From the NCBI GenBank assembly GCA_947476325.1, contig CANJPZ010000003.1, positions 62,001 to 126,000 on the forward strand: DNA of 64,000 nucleotides, given 5' to 3'. A program made the position numbers and the translations under genes. Under the pieces are notes generated by a model. The model was not told the origin of the DNA, searched no databases, and saw only the letters and a program-made list of their open reading frames with translations. The DNA is from Caulobacteraceae bacterium. GTDB taxonomy: Bacteria > Pseudomonadota > Alphaproteobacteria > Caulobacterales > Caulobacteraceae. Positions 52,559-61,635 of the stretch are shown piece after piece (the first letter of the stretch is position 1; each line of letters starts with the position of its first letter).

Positions 52559-53149
52559 TCAGCCCGCCTGGCGCACCGGTTCTTCCGTCATCACCGGCAG
52601 GTCTTCGTCTTCCGGAGCGCAGGGGATTTCCATCAGACCGCGCATGATGGCGCCGCAGCGCTTGGCCAGAGCCTGGAACTCGTCAGTGACCTGATCAGGC
52701 GATTCTGCGACAATGGCGTGCAGTTCGCGGGCGATCTGCAGCAGCTTCGGCGAAGATGCAATCAGGCGGGCCTGGAACTCCATCTTGCGCGGGTCGCGAT
52801 CGTATTCGGCGCCCGGCGTGCGCCAGCCGCCCCAGTCGGTCTTGTCTGTGACCACCACCGGATAGGTGCCGGGATAGGGGTGATGCTGGCAGTCTTCCTT
52901 GACCTGCCACTTGTTCTTGGCGCGCAGCAGGCGCCAGTTGCCCAGCTCAAGCGGCGCCTCGCCGTCATTGGCCTCCTCGGCGCGCAGCTCGTGAGACTGG
53001 AACTCGCGGCCGAAACCGACGTCGTAGGTGATCTTCACCGGCTCATCGAAGCCTCGCGCCCAGACCGGCACGATTTTCTCTACCGTCGCCCATGCGCCGA
53101 CGCTCTCGACCCAGACTTTCTGGTTCCTGAAAAACTGGGCCTTCGCCAT
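52559..53149 (-). CDS. Conserved protein of unknown function
   Basis: 196-residue soluble protein. It begins FRNQKVWVESVGAWATVEKIVPVWARGFDEPVKITYDVG (read in two parts), an SH3-like/Tudor-like beta barrel pattern with a following Trp-rich segment (DKTDWGGWRTPG), and a C-terminal helical part (ESPDQVTDEFQALAKRCGAIM). I do not recognise a named family, but the style is that of conserved Caulobacterales proteins. ATG 53149 is chosen; the frame extends 48 bases further up. Confidence 0.68.
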   Translation of the reverse strand: MAKAQFFRNQKVWVESVGAWATVEKIVPVWARGFDEPVKITYDVGFGREFQSHELRAEEANDGEAPLELGNWRLLRAKNKWQVKEDCQHHPYPGTYPVVVTDKTDWGGWRTPGAEYDRDPRKMEFQARLIASSPKLLQIARELHAIVAESPDQVTDEFQALAKRCGAIMRGLMEIPCAPEDEDLPVMTEEPVRQAG

Positions 53150-53238
53150 AAACGGGCGCTCCGGAGACGGGGTTTTTACGACCCCATCCTCGCGCATATA
53201 GATTGCGTTAGAGTCAATTGGCGTGGTTTCCGCTCTGT

Positions 53239-53449
53239 TTAGAGACCGGCGCGGCGCACCTCCATGTCACGGGCGGCCCGCACCAGCTGGATGAACTCGG
53301 CGCGCAGGCCGAACTCGTCCTTGCCGCGGGCGCCCTGAGCCAGCGCCAGGTCATCATCCCAGCTGAAAGCTTTGTCGCCGCGCAGCTTCTGGCGATAGGC
53401 GGCGACCCAGCGGGTGGCCTCAGGCGCCCTTGATCTGGTCCTTTTGCAT
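53239..53449 (-). pseudogene. YfbK-type VWA protein C-terminal remnant, with frameshift
   Basis: Read on the minus strand, the frame ending at 53239 gives 60 residues whose pattern WVAAYRQKLRGDKAF, LAQGARGKDEFG, LRAEFIQLVRAA matches the C-terminal DUF3520 part of YfbK-like von Willebrand factor A proteins. It has no start codon. An ATG at 53449, with GAGGA 7-8 bases upstream, opens MQKDQIKGA and then meets TGA; removing one base near 53422 would join it to the remnant as a small protein of about 69 residues. Either a truncated VWA gene or a small gene with a one-base insertion. No VWA domain is nearby. Confidence 0.5.
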
Positions 53450-53504
53450 TTCCGGTTCCTCGGGTTGGGGTCTGGACAATCCAGGCCTTCCCGGGAGCAA
53501 CGCG

Positions 53505-54104
53505 TCAGGCGGCTGCGGGTTCTAAGCTGAGCCGGTCAAGCAGGGTGCTGAAAGCGCCGCGCGCCATAAGGCGGGCGTCCTTGTCATCCAGCAGTCGAAG
53601 CTGCTGATTGAATCCCATGACGTAACTGCGTAGGTCGAACACAGCCTGGTTAGCGCTTTCGAACGACAGTGGCGGATTGGTCAGCGCGCGGATCTCGGCG
53701 GTCAGCGTTCTGCCCCAGCGCCGATGCAGTTGCTGCAGGAAGTCGCGCACACGGCCGGGCTGGTCATCAAACTCGACCGAGGCCTGCATGAACGGACAGC
53801 CGCCCGGGCCGCCTTTGGTTTCAACCCAGTCCAGCCAGCGTTCAAAAATGAAACCCAGCCGCTGCCGACCCGGGGGCATCTTCAGGGCCGGCGCCCAGGT
53901 CAGGGTCAAGAACCGTTCGACGGTCGCGTTGAGCACGGCCAGATGCAGGTCTTCCTTGTCGCCAAAATGCTTGAAGACGCCCGACTTGGATAGGCCAACG
54001 GCCTCGGCGATGTCGTTCAGGCTGACCGCCGCCAGACCGCGAACCGACGCCATACGGCCAGCTTCAGCAACAATTCTGGCCTGAGTAGCCGCACCCTTTT
54101 TCAT
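53505..54104 (-). CDS. TetR/AcrR family transcriptional regulator
   Basis: 199-residue repressor-type protein. N-terminal helix-turn-helix: ARIVAEAGRMASVRGLAAVSLNDIAEAVGLSKSGVFKHFGDKEDL (in two parts), with KSGVFKHF as the recognition helix near residues 39-46. The C-terminal domain has a cysteine in GGPGGCPFMQASVEF. A perfect-looking palindrome 35 bases upstream (54139-54164) is a likely operator, so it may repress itself; the divergent side has no gene, only the damaged methyltransferase reads toward it. Confidence 0.92.
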   Translation of the reverse strand: MKKGAATQARIVAEAGRMASVRGLAAVSLNDIAEAVGLSKSGVFKHFGDKEDLHLAVLNATVERFLTLTWAPALKMPPGRQRLGFIFERWLDWVETKGGPGGCPFMQASVEFDDQPGRVRDFLQQLHRRWGRTLTAEIRALTNPPLSFESANQAVFDLRSYVMGFNQQLRLLDDKDARLMARGAFSTLLDRLSLEPAAA

Positions 54105-54138
54105 CGACTCGCACCTTAGCGGTGAAAGGGAAATTTGA

Positions 54139-54164
54139 CAAAAGTGTATTGTCGTACGCTTTTG
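54139..54164. promoter_or_regulatory. Palindromic operator candidate of the TetR gene
   Basis: Inverted repeat with arms CAAAAGTGTA and TACGCTTTTG (9 of 10 positions symmetric) around a 6-base centre, 26 bases in all. It lies 35 bases upstream of the TetR start codon. TetR proteins usually bind such sites and repress their own promoter. Binding is inferred. Confidence 0.65.
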
Positions 54165-54194
54165 GGTTTGGAGCGGGAGACGCGATGAGGGGCC

Positions 54195-54798
54195 TCAGAC
54201 CCGGACGATCTCCACGCGCGGTGAAACCTGGCGATTGCGGGCTGGTTCGCGCCGCGGTTTGACTGCCTTCAACTGGCAAACCATCTCGTTTACCCAGTTC
54301 CGCCCGGTGCGAATTTGCTCGAAGATTTCGGCCTCGGACAAAACCCTCGCAGCGCGTCTTGTCGGCGAACATGTGAATCGTCTCCGGCTGGCAGTCGCCC
54401 AGGTAGCCATAGTCGGCCCGCCAGTAGAAGGGCTGGGAGAAATAGCCGAAGCTGTTCGTGAAATAGGGACGTACGTGGGTCTGGTCCTCCCAGGAGTCAT
54501 CGCTGGCCCCGTGAGGTGTGCGGATGACGCAGGTCGCATCCGGGGCTGCCAACCGCCATAGCTCCTGCATCAGACCCAGGGCGTCGCGCACATGCTCAAT
54601 CACATGGGAGAGCAGAAATTTCTCGACGCTGTTGTCCGGCAAGGGGATCGGCGTCTGTCGCAAGGTCTCGAGATCGCACACCAGGTCAACGCCTGGCAGG
54701 GGGGAGACGTCCAGGTTCACCCAGCCGTTCAGGACAGTCCGCCCGCAGCCGACATTGAGGCTGAGCGGCGCCAATTCGAAACTTGGACCCTGGCTCAC
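54195..54798 (-). pseudogene. SAM-dependent methyltransferase gene interrupted by a one-base insertion
   Basis: Methyltransf_11-type protein: LSLNVGCGRTVLNGWVNLDV, DNSVEKFLLSHVIEHVRDALGLMQELWRL and IRTPHGASDDSW. After ADKTRCEG the frame changes: the correct C terminus (LSEAEIFEQIRTGRNWVNEM and so on to RVEIVRV, stop at 54195) is in another frame. A run of four T (54340-54343 on the plus strand as AAAA) with three would restore it. The start is not clear: GTG 54798 or TTG 54849. It may be a sequencing indel or a real inactivating mutation. Substrate unknown. Confidence 0.75.
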
Positions 54799-54951
54799 CC
54801 GGCGCCTGTTCGCTGAAATGATTTTTCCATGGTTATTGCGTCTCCCCAATTACCCTCTGCGTCTTAGCCGATCCTCTGGCCATACGCTCGCCCAAGGGCT
54901 AAATGACCGCCCGCTCCCAACCGAAACAGCCGAACGGACCGATACGCCCCC

Positions 54952-56619
<1,668 letters not shown>

Positions 56620-56675
56620 GGGGCGGAGCCCTTCGACAGGCTAGGAATCGCCGCGATTTCGCTTAGAGAAATCGT

Positions 56676-57623
56676 ATGACCAAGCCGCTCGTTCTGCTCT
56701 CTGACATCATTCTGGCCCGCACCGAACAGGCGCTCATCGCTGATTATCGCGTTGAACGACTGTGGGACTGGGAAGACCGCGCGGCGTTTCTGGCCGGACC
56801 TGGTCAGGAGGTCGAAGCGATCGTTCACGCCGGAGAGGTGGTGCTGGCGGCCGACTTCATTGACGCCCTGCCCAGGCTGAAGATCATCGCTTGCGTCTCG
56901 GTGGGCTATGACGGGGTCTATGTGCCCCGCGCCCGCGCCCGGGGAGTCGAGGTGACCCATGCGGCCTGGCTGAACGCCGACGACGTCGCTGACTTCGCCA
57001 TCGGCCTGATGATTGCGGGATTTCGTGGAATCGTCAGCGGCCACGACTATGTGCTGTCCGGCGACTGGTCCCGGCGTGTCCCGCGCCGAGCCGTGGGAGC
57101 CCTGACCGGCAAGACGCTTGGCATCGTCGGTCTGGGACACATCGGCGAGGCGATCGCCGCCCGGGCCGCGGCGATGAAGATGAATATCGCCTGGTGGGGG
57201 CCGCGCGCCAAGGATTCGGCCTGGCGTCGCGCCGAAAGCGTTCTGGCCCTGGCCGATCAGTCAGACGTGCTGATGATCGCCTGCCGGGCCGATGAGACCA
57301 ATCGCGGCCTGGTCGATGGCCCGGTGCTGCGCGCCCTCGGCAAGCGGGGCCTGCTGGTCAATATCTCGCGCGGCCAGGTGGTGCAGGAAGACGATCTGAT
57401 CGGCGCCCTCCAGTCCGGCGAGCTTGGCATGGCCGCCCTGGACGTCTTCTGGAAAGAGCCGACACCCGCGGACCGCTGGCAAGATGTGCCAAACGTCACT
57501 CTGGCGCCTCACGCCGCGGGCTCGACCGCCGAAACCCTGGTTCAGATGGTCGCCCAGATGCTGGAAAATCTGCGCCGCTGCTTCGCGGGCCAGCCGCTGC
57601 TGAGCCCGGTGCCGCCGGAATGA
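56676..57623 (+). CDS. D-isomer 2-hydroxyacid dehydrogenase family
   Basis: 315-residue NAD(P)-dependent enzyme that reduces 2-oxoacids or the reverse. NAD-binding GIVGLGHIGEAIA near residue 148; catalytic Arg in NISRGQVV, Glu in FWKEPTP and His in LAPHAAGST. Close to the glyoxylate/hydroxypyruvate reductase-type group, but the specificity is not settled. A run of overlapping genes follows (DUF4180, hydrolase), so it is the head of an operon: stop at 57621-57623 overlaps the next ATG. Confidence 0.92.
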   Translation: MTKPLVLLSDIILARTEQALIADYRVERLWDWEDRAAFLAGPGQEVEAIVHAGEVVLAADFIDALPRLKIIACVSVGYDGVYVPRARARGVEVTHAAWLNADDVADFAIGLMIAGFRGIVSGHDYVLSGDWSRRVPRRAVGALTGKTLGIVGLGHIGEAIAARAAAMKMNIAWWGPRAKDSAWRRAESVLALADQSDVLMIACRADETNRGLVDGPVLRALGKRGLLVNISRGQVVQEDDLIGALQSGELGMAALDVFWKEPTPADRWQDVPNVTLAPHAAGSTAETLVQMVAQMLENLRRCFAGQPLLSPVPPE

Positions 57624-57982
57624 CCGCTCGGCGGATCGACCTTGGCGAAGCGCCGGTGCTTCTGGTCAGCGAAGAGGGTCCTCCGCTTGGGTCGGAGGCA
57701 GATGCGGTCGACCTCGTCGGCGAGGCGCTGAGCTGCGGTGCGAAAATCATCGCCCTTCCGGTCAGACGTCTGCATCCCGACTTTCTGCAGCTTCGCACCA
57801 CCATGGCCGGGTTCTTTGTCCAGAAGCTGGTCAACTACAGGCTGGCCCTGGCGGTGGTGGGCGACATCTCCGAAGCGGTGGGTCGCAGCAAGGCGCTGGC
57901 CGATTACGTCCGCGAGTCAGGCAAGGGCGGCCACCTGTTGTTCATTTCTGACCTTGCCGCGCTGGAGTCCCGGCTGCCGTGA
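57620..57982 (+). CDS. DUF4180 family protein
   Basis: 120-residue soluble protein matching DUF4180: PLGSEADAVDLVGEALSCGAKIIALPVRRLHPDFLQLRTTMAGFFVQKLVNYRLALAVVGDI (broken into blocks in the family alignment) and LADYVRESGKGG. No function is established. It overlaps genes on both sides by 4 bases, so is translated with them. Confidence 0.82.
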   Translation: MTARRIDLGEAPVLLVSEEGPPLGSEADAVDLVGEALSCGAKIIALPVRRLHPDFLQLRTTMAGFFVQKLVNYRLALAVVGDISEAVGRSKALADYVRESGKGGHLLFISDLAALESRLP

Positions 57983-58839
57983 CCCGCATCTTCCGAAGCG
58001 CCAGGGGCGAGCAGGCCGTTCTGGATCGATACAGGCATTTTTTGTCACTCTGGCCGGTTCCGGCCGAGCACCTGCGCGTATCCACCAGCCTGGGCGAGGC
58101 ATTTGTCGTCGCCAGCGGACCGAAGGACGCGCCGCCGGTGATCCTGCTGCACGGCTCATCATCAAACACTTCCATGTGGCTTGGCGATGTAGCGACCTGG
58201 GCCAGGACCCACCGGGTCTACGCCATCGACATGGTCGGCGAGCCGGGCCTCAGCGCCCCGACTCGCGCGCCCTTGGCCTCGGGCGTCTACGGATCATGGG
58301 TCGATGAGGTGGTGCGCGGCCTGGGATGTGAACGGGTAGCGGTAGTCGGCATGTCACTGGGTGGCTGGCTGGCGCTGGCCTACGCGACGGCGTTCCCCAA
58401 AAAAGTCGAGCGGCTGGTGCTGATCTGCCCGGCCGGGATCGGGCGTAACAAGAACGTTTTGATCTGGGCCGTGCCGCTGCTGCTGCTGGGCCCATGGGGA
58501 CAGAGGAAGGTGTTCGAACGCATCGGCGGCAAAATGTCGAAAACTCCGACGCCGGACGAGCTGGCCTACGCAGACTTTGCCAGCCTGATCGGCCGCAACT
58601 ATATTCCCCGGCTCGATACCCTGAAGATCTATGGCGATGAGGCGGTCGGCCGGCTGACCATGCCGATCTATGCGGTCCTGGCCGGCAAGGACGTTTTTAT
58701 CGACTCAATCGGCGTAAAGCACAGGCTGGAAGCGCTGACCCCCAACCCGGAAATCCTGTTCGTCCAGGATTCCAGACACCTGCTGATCGGCTTTGCTGCA
58801 CAGATTGGAGCCTTCCTGGATCGCGTCGAAGCCGCTTGA
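57979..58839 (+). CDS. Alpha/beta hydrolase
   Basis: 286-residue hydrolase fold. Oxyanion region ILLHGSSSNTSMW near residue 55, nucleophile elbow GMSLGGWLAL (Ser) near 120 and the C-terminal catalytic His in QDSRHLLIGF near 263; the acid is probably the Asp in GKDVFIDS. Substrate unknown. GTG start overlaps the DUF4180 stop (GTGA). Its stop TGA lies inside the operator of the following operon. Confidence 0.9.
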   Translation: MTRIFRSARGEQAVLDRYRHFLSLWPVPAEHLRVSTSLGEAFVVASGPKDAPPVILLHGSSSNTSMWLGDVATWARTHRVYAIDMVGEPGLSAPTRAPLASGVYGSWVDEVVRGLGCERVAVVGMSLGGWLALAYATAFPKKVERLVLICPAGIGRNKNVLIWAVPLLLLGPWGQRKVFERIGGKMSKTPTPDELAYADFASLIGRNYIPRLDTLKIYGDEAVGRLTMPIYAVLAGKDVFIDSIGVKHRLEALTPNPEILFVQDSRHLLIGFAAQIGAFLDRVEAA

Positions 58840-58866
58840 CATAAAGATATAAAGATATCTTTATGT
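58839..58866. promoter_or_regulatory. Perfect palindrome, probable operator of the methionine operon
   Basis: Perfect inverted repeat: arms of 12 bases (ACATAAAGATAT and ATATCTTTATGT) separated by AAAG. It starts at the last base of the hydrolase stop codon and includes the first possible ATG of the regulator. A consensus -35 hexamer TTGACA (58836-58841) overlaps the left arm, with a weak -10 near 58859-58865. Similar ATAAAGATAT-type sites are known for SahR, the ArsR-family SAH sensor that controls the methionine cycle. Confidence 0.75.
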
Positions 58867-58871
58867 GGCCC

Positions 58872-59843
58872 ATGGCATTGCCGTCGGATCAGGTAGTCGA
58901 TGCATTGCGGGCGGCGGGCGAGCCGACCCGGTTACGCATCCTTGCCCTTCTGTCCCGTGAAGAGCTGGCGGTCATGGAATTGTGCCAGATATTAGATCAG
59001 AGCCAGCCGCGCGTCTCGCGTCATCTCAAGCTACTGGCCGAGGCTGGTCTGATCGAACGGTTCCCCGATGGCGCGTGGGTTTTCTACCGGCTAGCCGGTG
59101 CCGGGCCGGTCCGCGCCCTGGTTGATCACGCGCTTGGGCTTATTGCGCCGGACGATCGGATGGCGCGGGCGGACGATGTGCGACTGGAGGCCGTGCGCGG
59201 CGCGCGTTCCCAGGCCGCGGCCAGCTATTTCACCCAGAACGCTGGCCGTTGGGACGAGATCAGGTCTCTATATGTCGCCGAGGAGTCCGTCGAGGCAGCA
59301 ATCCTGAAGGCCGCTGGTCCTGGTCCGTTCGAGCGTGTGGTTGATCTGGGCTCTGGCACCGGCCGCATGCTGACCCTGCTTGGGCCCAAGGCGCGTGGAG
59401 CTGTGGGGCTGGATCTGTCCCAGCAGATGCTCAACATCGCTCGGGCCAATGTCTCGCAAGCCGGCCTGACCCGATGCGAGCTGCGCCACGGCGACATCTT
59501 CGCCACTGAACTGCCGGACGCCTCGGCCGATCTCGTCGTGGTGCACCAGGTGCTGCACTATCTGGGAGACCCCCCGGCTGCGGTGCGTGAGGCCTCGCGT
59601 CTGGTCGCGCCCGGCGGTCGGCTGCTGATTATCGATTTCGCGCCCCACAGCCTTGAATTCCTGCGCGAACAACATCAGCACCGCCGCCTAGGCTTCAACG
59701 ATAACGAGATGGAGCACTGGCTGCTGAATGCGGGGCTCGGCAAGGTGAAGATCGCCACCCTGCCGCCAGCGACCCAGCCGGGCCTTACCGTAAAGATCTG
59801 GTGCGCCGAGCGCGGGCGCGACCCTGTCAGGAGCGCAGCATGA
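58872..59843 (+). CDS. ArsR-family regulator fused to a SAM-dependent methyltransferase
   Basis: 323 residues from ATG 58872 (an in-frame ATG at 58863 lies inside the operator). N-terminal winged helix-turn-helix: LRAAGEPTRLRILALLSREELAV, then SQPRVSRHLKLLAEAGL as the recognition helix (residues about 10-85). C-terminal methyltransferase with VVDLGSGTGRM near 158 and VHQVLHYL. In alphaproteobacteria such fusions head methionine-cycle operons and are thought to sense S-adenosylhomocysteine (SahR-type); the methyltransferase half may serve as ligand pocket rather than enzyme. If the promoter is as proposed, the mRNA would be leaderless. Confidence 0.9.
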   Translation: MALPSDQVVDALRAAGEPTRLRILALLSREELAVMELCQILDQSQPRVSRHLKLLAEAGLIERFPDGAWVFYRLAGAGPVRALVDHALGLIAPDDRMARADDVRLEAVRGARSQAAASYFTQNAGRWDEIRSLYVAEESVEAAILKAAGPGPFERVVDLGSGTGRMLTLLGPKARGAVGLDLSQQMLNIARANVSQAGLTRCELRHGDIFATELPDASADLVVVHQVLHYLGDPPAAVREASRLVAPGGRLLIIDFAPHSLEFLREQHQHRRLGFNDNEMEHWLLNAGLGKVKIATLPPATQPGLTVKIWCAERGRDPVRSAA

Positions 59844-60763
59844 ACGCGGTGAACCCCTACAATGCCTTTGGCCCGATCGGCCGCGCCGGCGCACGCGCCA
59901 CCAGCCGCGTGCGCCTGTCGTTCGAATTCTTTCCGCCCAAGACCGAGGCGATGGAGGAAAGCCTTTGGGCCGCGATCCGCAGGCTTGAGCCGTTGGCGCC
60001 TGACTTTGTTTCCGTGACCTACGGGGCAGGGGGCTCGACCCGCGAGCGCACCCACCGAACGGTCAAGCGGATTCTGGCTGAAACCCAACTGAAACCCGCC
60101 GCACACCTGACCTGCGTCGGCGCCAGCCGCAGCGAGGTAGACGAGGTGATCCGCGAGTACTGGGATGCCGGCATCCGGCGTATCGTCGCCCTGCGTGGTG
60201 ACCCGCCCGAAGGCATCGGCGGAGCCTATGTTCCCCGCGCCGACGGCTATGCCAACGCCACTGAACTCACGGCCGCCATCCGCCGCATCGCACCCTTTGA
60301 GGTAATCGTTGGCGTCTATCCGGAAAAACATCCGGAAAGTCCGTCATTCGAACATGATATCAATGTACTGAAGGCAAAAGTTAATGCAGGCGCCAGTGTC
60401 GCCGTCAGTCAATTTTTCTTCGATGTCGACGCCTTCCTGCGCTTTCGCGACCGGGTCGACGCGGCCGGGATCACCATCCCGATTCTGCCGGGCATCATGC
60501 CGGTGACCAACTTCAACGGCTTGAAAAAAATGTCGGCCTCGTGCCGTACGGCGGTGCCCGGGTGGCTGGCCACCCTGTTCGAGGGCCTGGATGAAGACCC
60601 TGACACCCGCCGGCTGATTGCCTGTTCGGTGGCGGCGGAGATGTGCGCCAAGCTGGAGGAAGAGGGCTTCTCGGCCTTTCACTTCTACACGCTCAACCGT
60701 GCCGATCTGGTCTATGCCATCTGCCGCGTCCTGGGCGTTCGCGATAAGGAACTCGGTTCGTGA
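59840..60763 (+). CDS. metF: 5,10-methylenetetrahydrofolate reductase
   Basis: FAD enzyme that makes methyl-tetrahydrofolate for MetH. 307 aa, TIM barrel. SFEFFPPKTEAMEESLW near residue 27 (catalytic Glu), DFVSVTYGAGGSTRERT, HLTCVGASR and RIVALRGDPPEG, SQFFFDVDAFLRF are standard. It overlaps the regulator stop (ATGA) and is followed by a metallo-beta-lactamase-fold gene with a 4-base overlap. Confidence 0.96.
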   Translation: MNAVNPYNAFGPIGRAGARATSRVRLSFEFFPPKTEAMEESLWAAIRRLEPLAPDFVSVTYGAGGSTRERTHRTVKRILAETQLKPAAHLTCVGASRSEVDEVIREYWDAGIRRIVALRGDPPEGIGGAYVPRADGYANATELTAAIRRIAPFEVIVGVYPEKHPESPSFEHDINVLKAKVNAGASVAVSQFFFDVDAFLRFRDRVDAAGITIPILPGIMPVTNFNGLKKMSASCRTAVPGWLATLFEGLDEDPDTRRLIACSVAAEMCAKLEEEGFSAFHFYTLNRADLVYAICRVLGVRDKELGS

Positions 60764-61635
60764 AGTTCACCCAATGGCTCTTTGGCGCCGGGCTCGCCGT
60801 GCTGGCCGTCGCCGGGCCCGTCGCCTCGCAGCAGAACCCCAGCTGGGCACAGCCGACCGAGCCGTTCAACATGATCGACAATGTCTGGTATGTCGGCACC
60901 GCCGGCCTGTCGTCATTCCTGATCAAGACATCGGCGGGGGACGTTTTGCTGGATGTTGGCCTGCCCGACAATGCCGCCCTGGTCGAGGCGAACCTGGCCA
61001 AAATCGGCGTCAAGCTGAGCGATATCAAGATCCTGCTGAACAGCCACGGCCACTTCGATCACTCCGGAGGCCTGGCCAAACTCAAGGCCGACACCCATGC
61101 TCGACTGGTCTCCAGCGAGGGTGAGCGCTACGCCCTGGAAAAAGGTGTTTATCCTGGCTCGGAAAGCAGCAAGGGCCTTTCGTTCCCACCGGTCGCCGTG
61201 GACCAGATCGTCGCTGATGGCGGCAAGATCGCGTTGGGTGGCGTAACCTTCACCGCCCACATTACGCCCGGTCACACCAAGGGCTGCACCACCTGGACCT
61301 GGCCGGTGAAGGACAAGGACGGCAGCAATCATAACGTCGTGGTCTTCTGTTCGGCCTCGGTCGCAGCCAACCGGCTGGCTCCCAATCCGCAGTATCTGGG
61401 CATCGTCGAGGACTATCGCGCGACCTTCGCCAAGGTGAAGACCTTTGACGGTGATGTGTTTTTGGCCCCGCACTCCGAGTTCTACGACATGGCCGGAAAG
61501 CGGGAGAAACTGGATCGGCCGGGGGCCAATCCTTTCATCGCGCCGGGTGCCTTCCACGCCTTTGTCGCCGGCCAGGAGGCCGCCTTCAACACCACCCTCG
61601 CCCAACAGCAGCAGGCCGGAAGAACCGCACGATGA
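60760..61635 (+). CDS. Subclass B3 metallo-beta-lactamase-fold protein, exported
   Basis: 291 residues, GTG start overlapping the metF stop (GTGA). Signal peptide FGAGLAVLAVAGPVAS (cleavage near residue 24). Zinc ligands H96, H98, D100, H101 in HGHFDHSGG, H172 in PGHTKGCTT and H238 in APHSEFYDM, the full B3 set; the long spacing and FCSAS stretch match chromosomal B3 enzymes such as those of Caulobacter. It may hydrolyse beta-lactams, or have another natural ester/lactone substrate; the position between metF and metH is unexpected. Confidence 0.88.
   Translation: MKFTQWLFGAGLAVLAVAGPVASQQNPSWAQPTEPFNMIDNVWYVGTAGLSSFLIKTSAGDVLLDVGLPDNAALVEANLAKIGVKLSDIKILLNSHGHFDHSGGLAKLKADTHARLVSSEGERYALEKGVYPGSESSKGLSFPPVAVDQIVADGGKIALGGVTFTAHITPGHTKGCTTWTWPVKDKDGSNHNVVVFCSASVAANRLAPNPQYLGIVEDYRATFAKVKTFDGDVFLAPHSEFYDMAGKREKLDRPGANPFIAPGAFHAFVAGQEAAFNTTLAQQQQAGRTAR

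Noticed and set aside
54064-54194. C-terminal extension of the methyltransferase overlapping the TetR gene
   Set aside because: It arises only from the frame break at 54340-54343 and codes for no family sequence; the real C terminus is in another frame.
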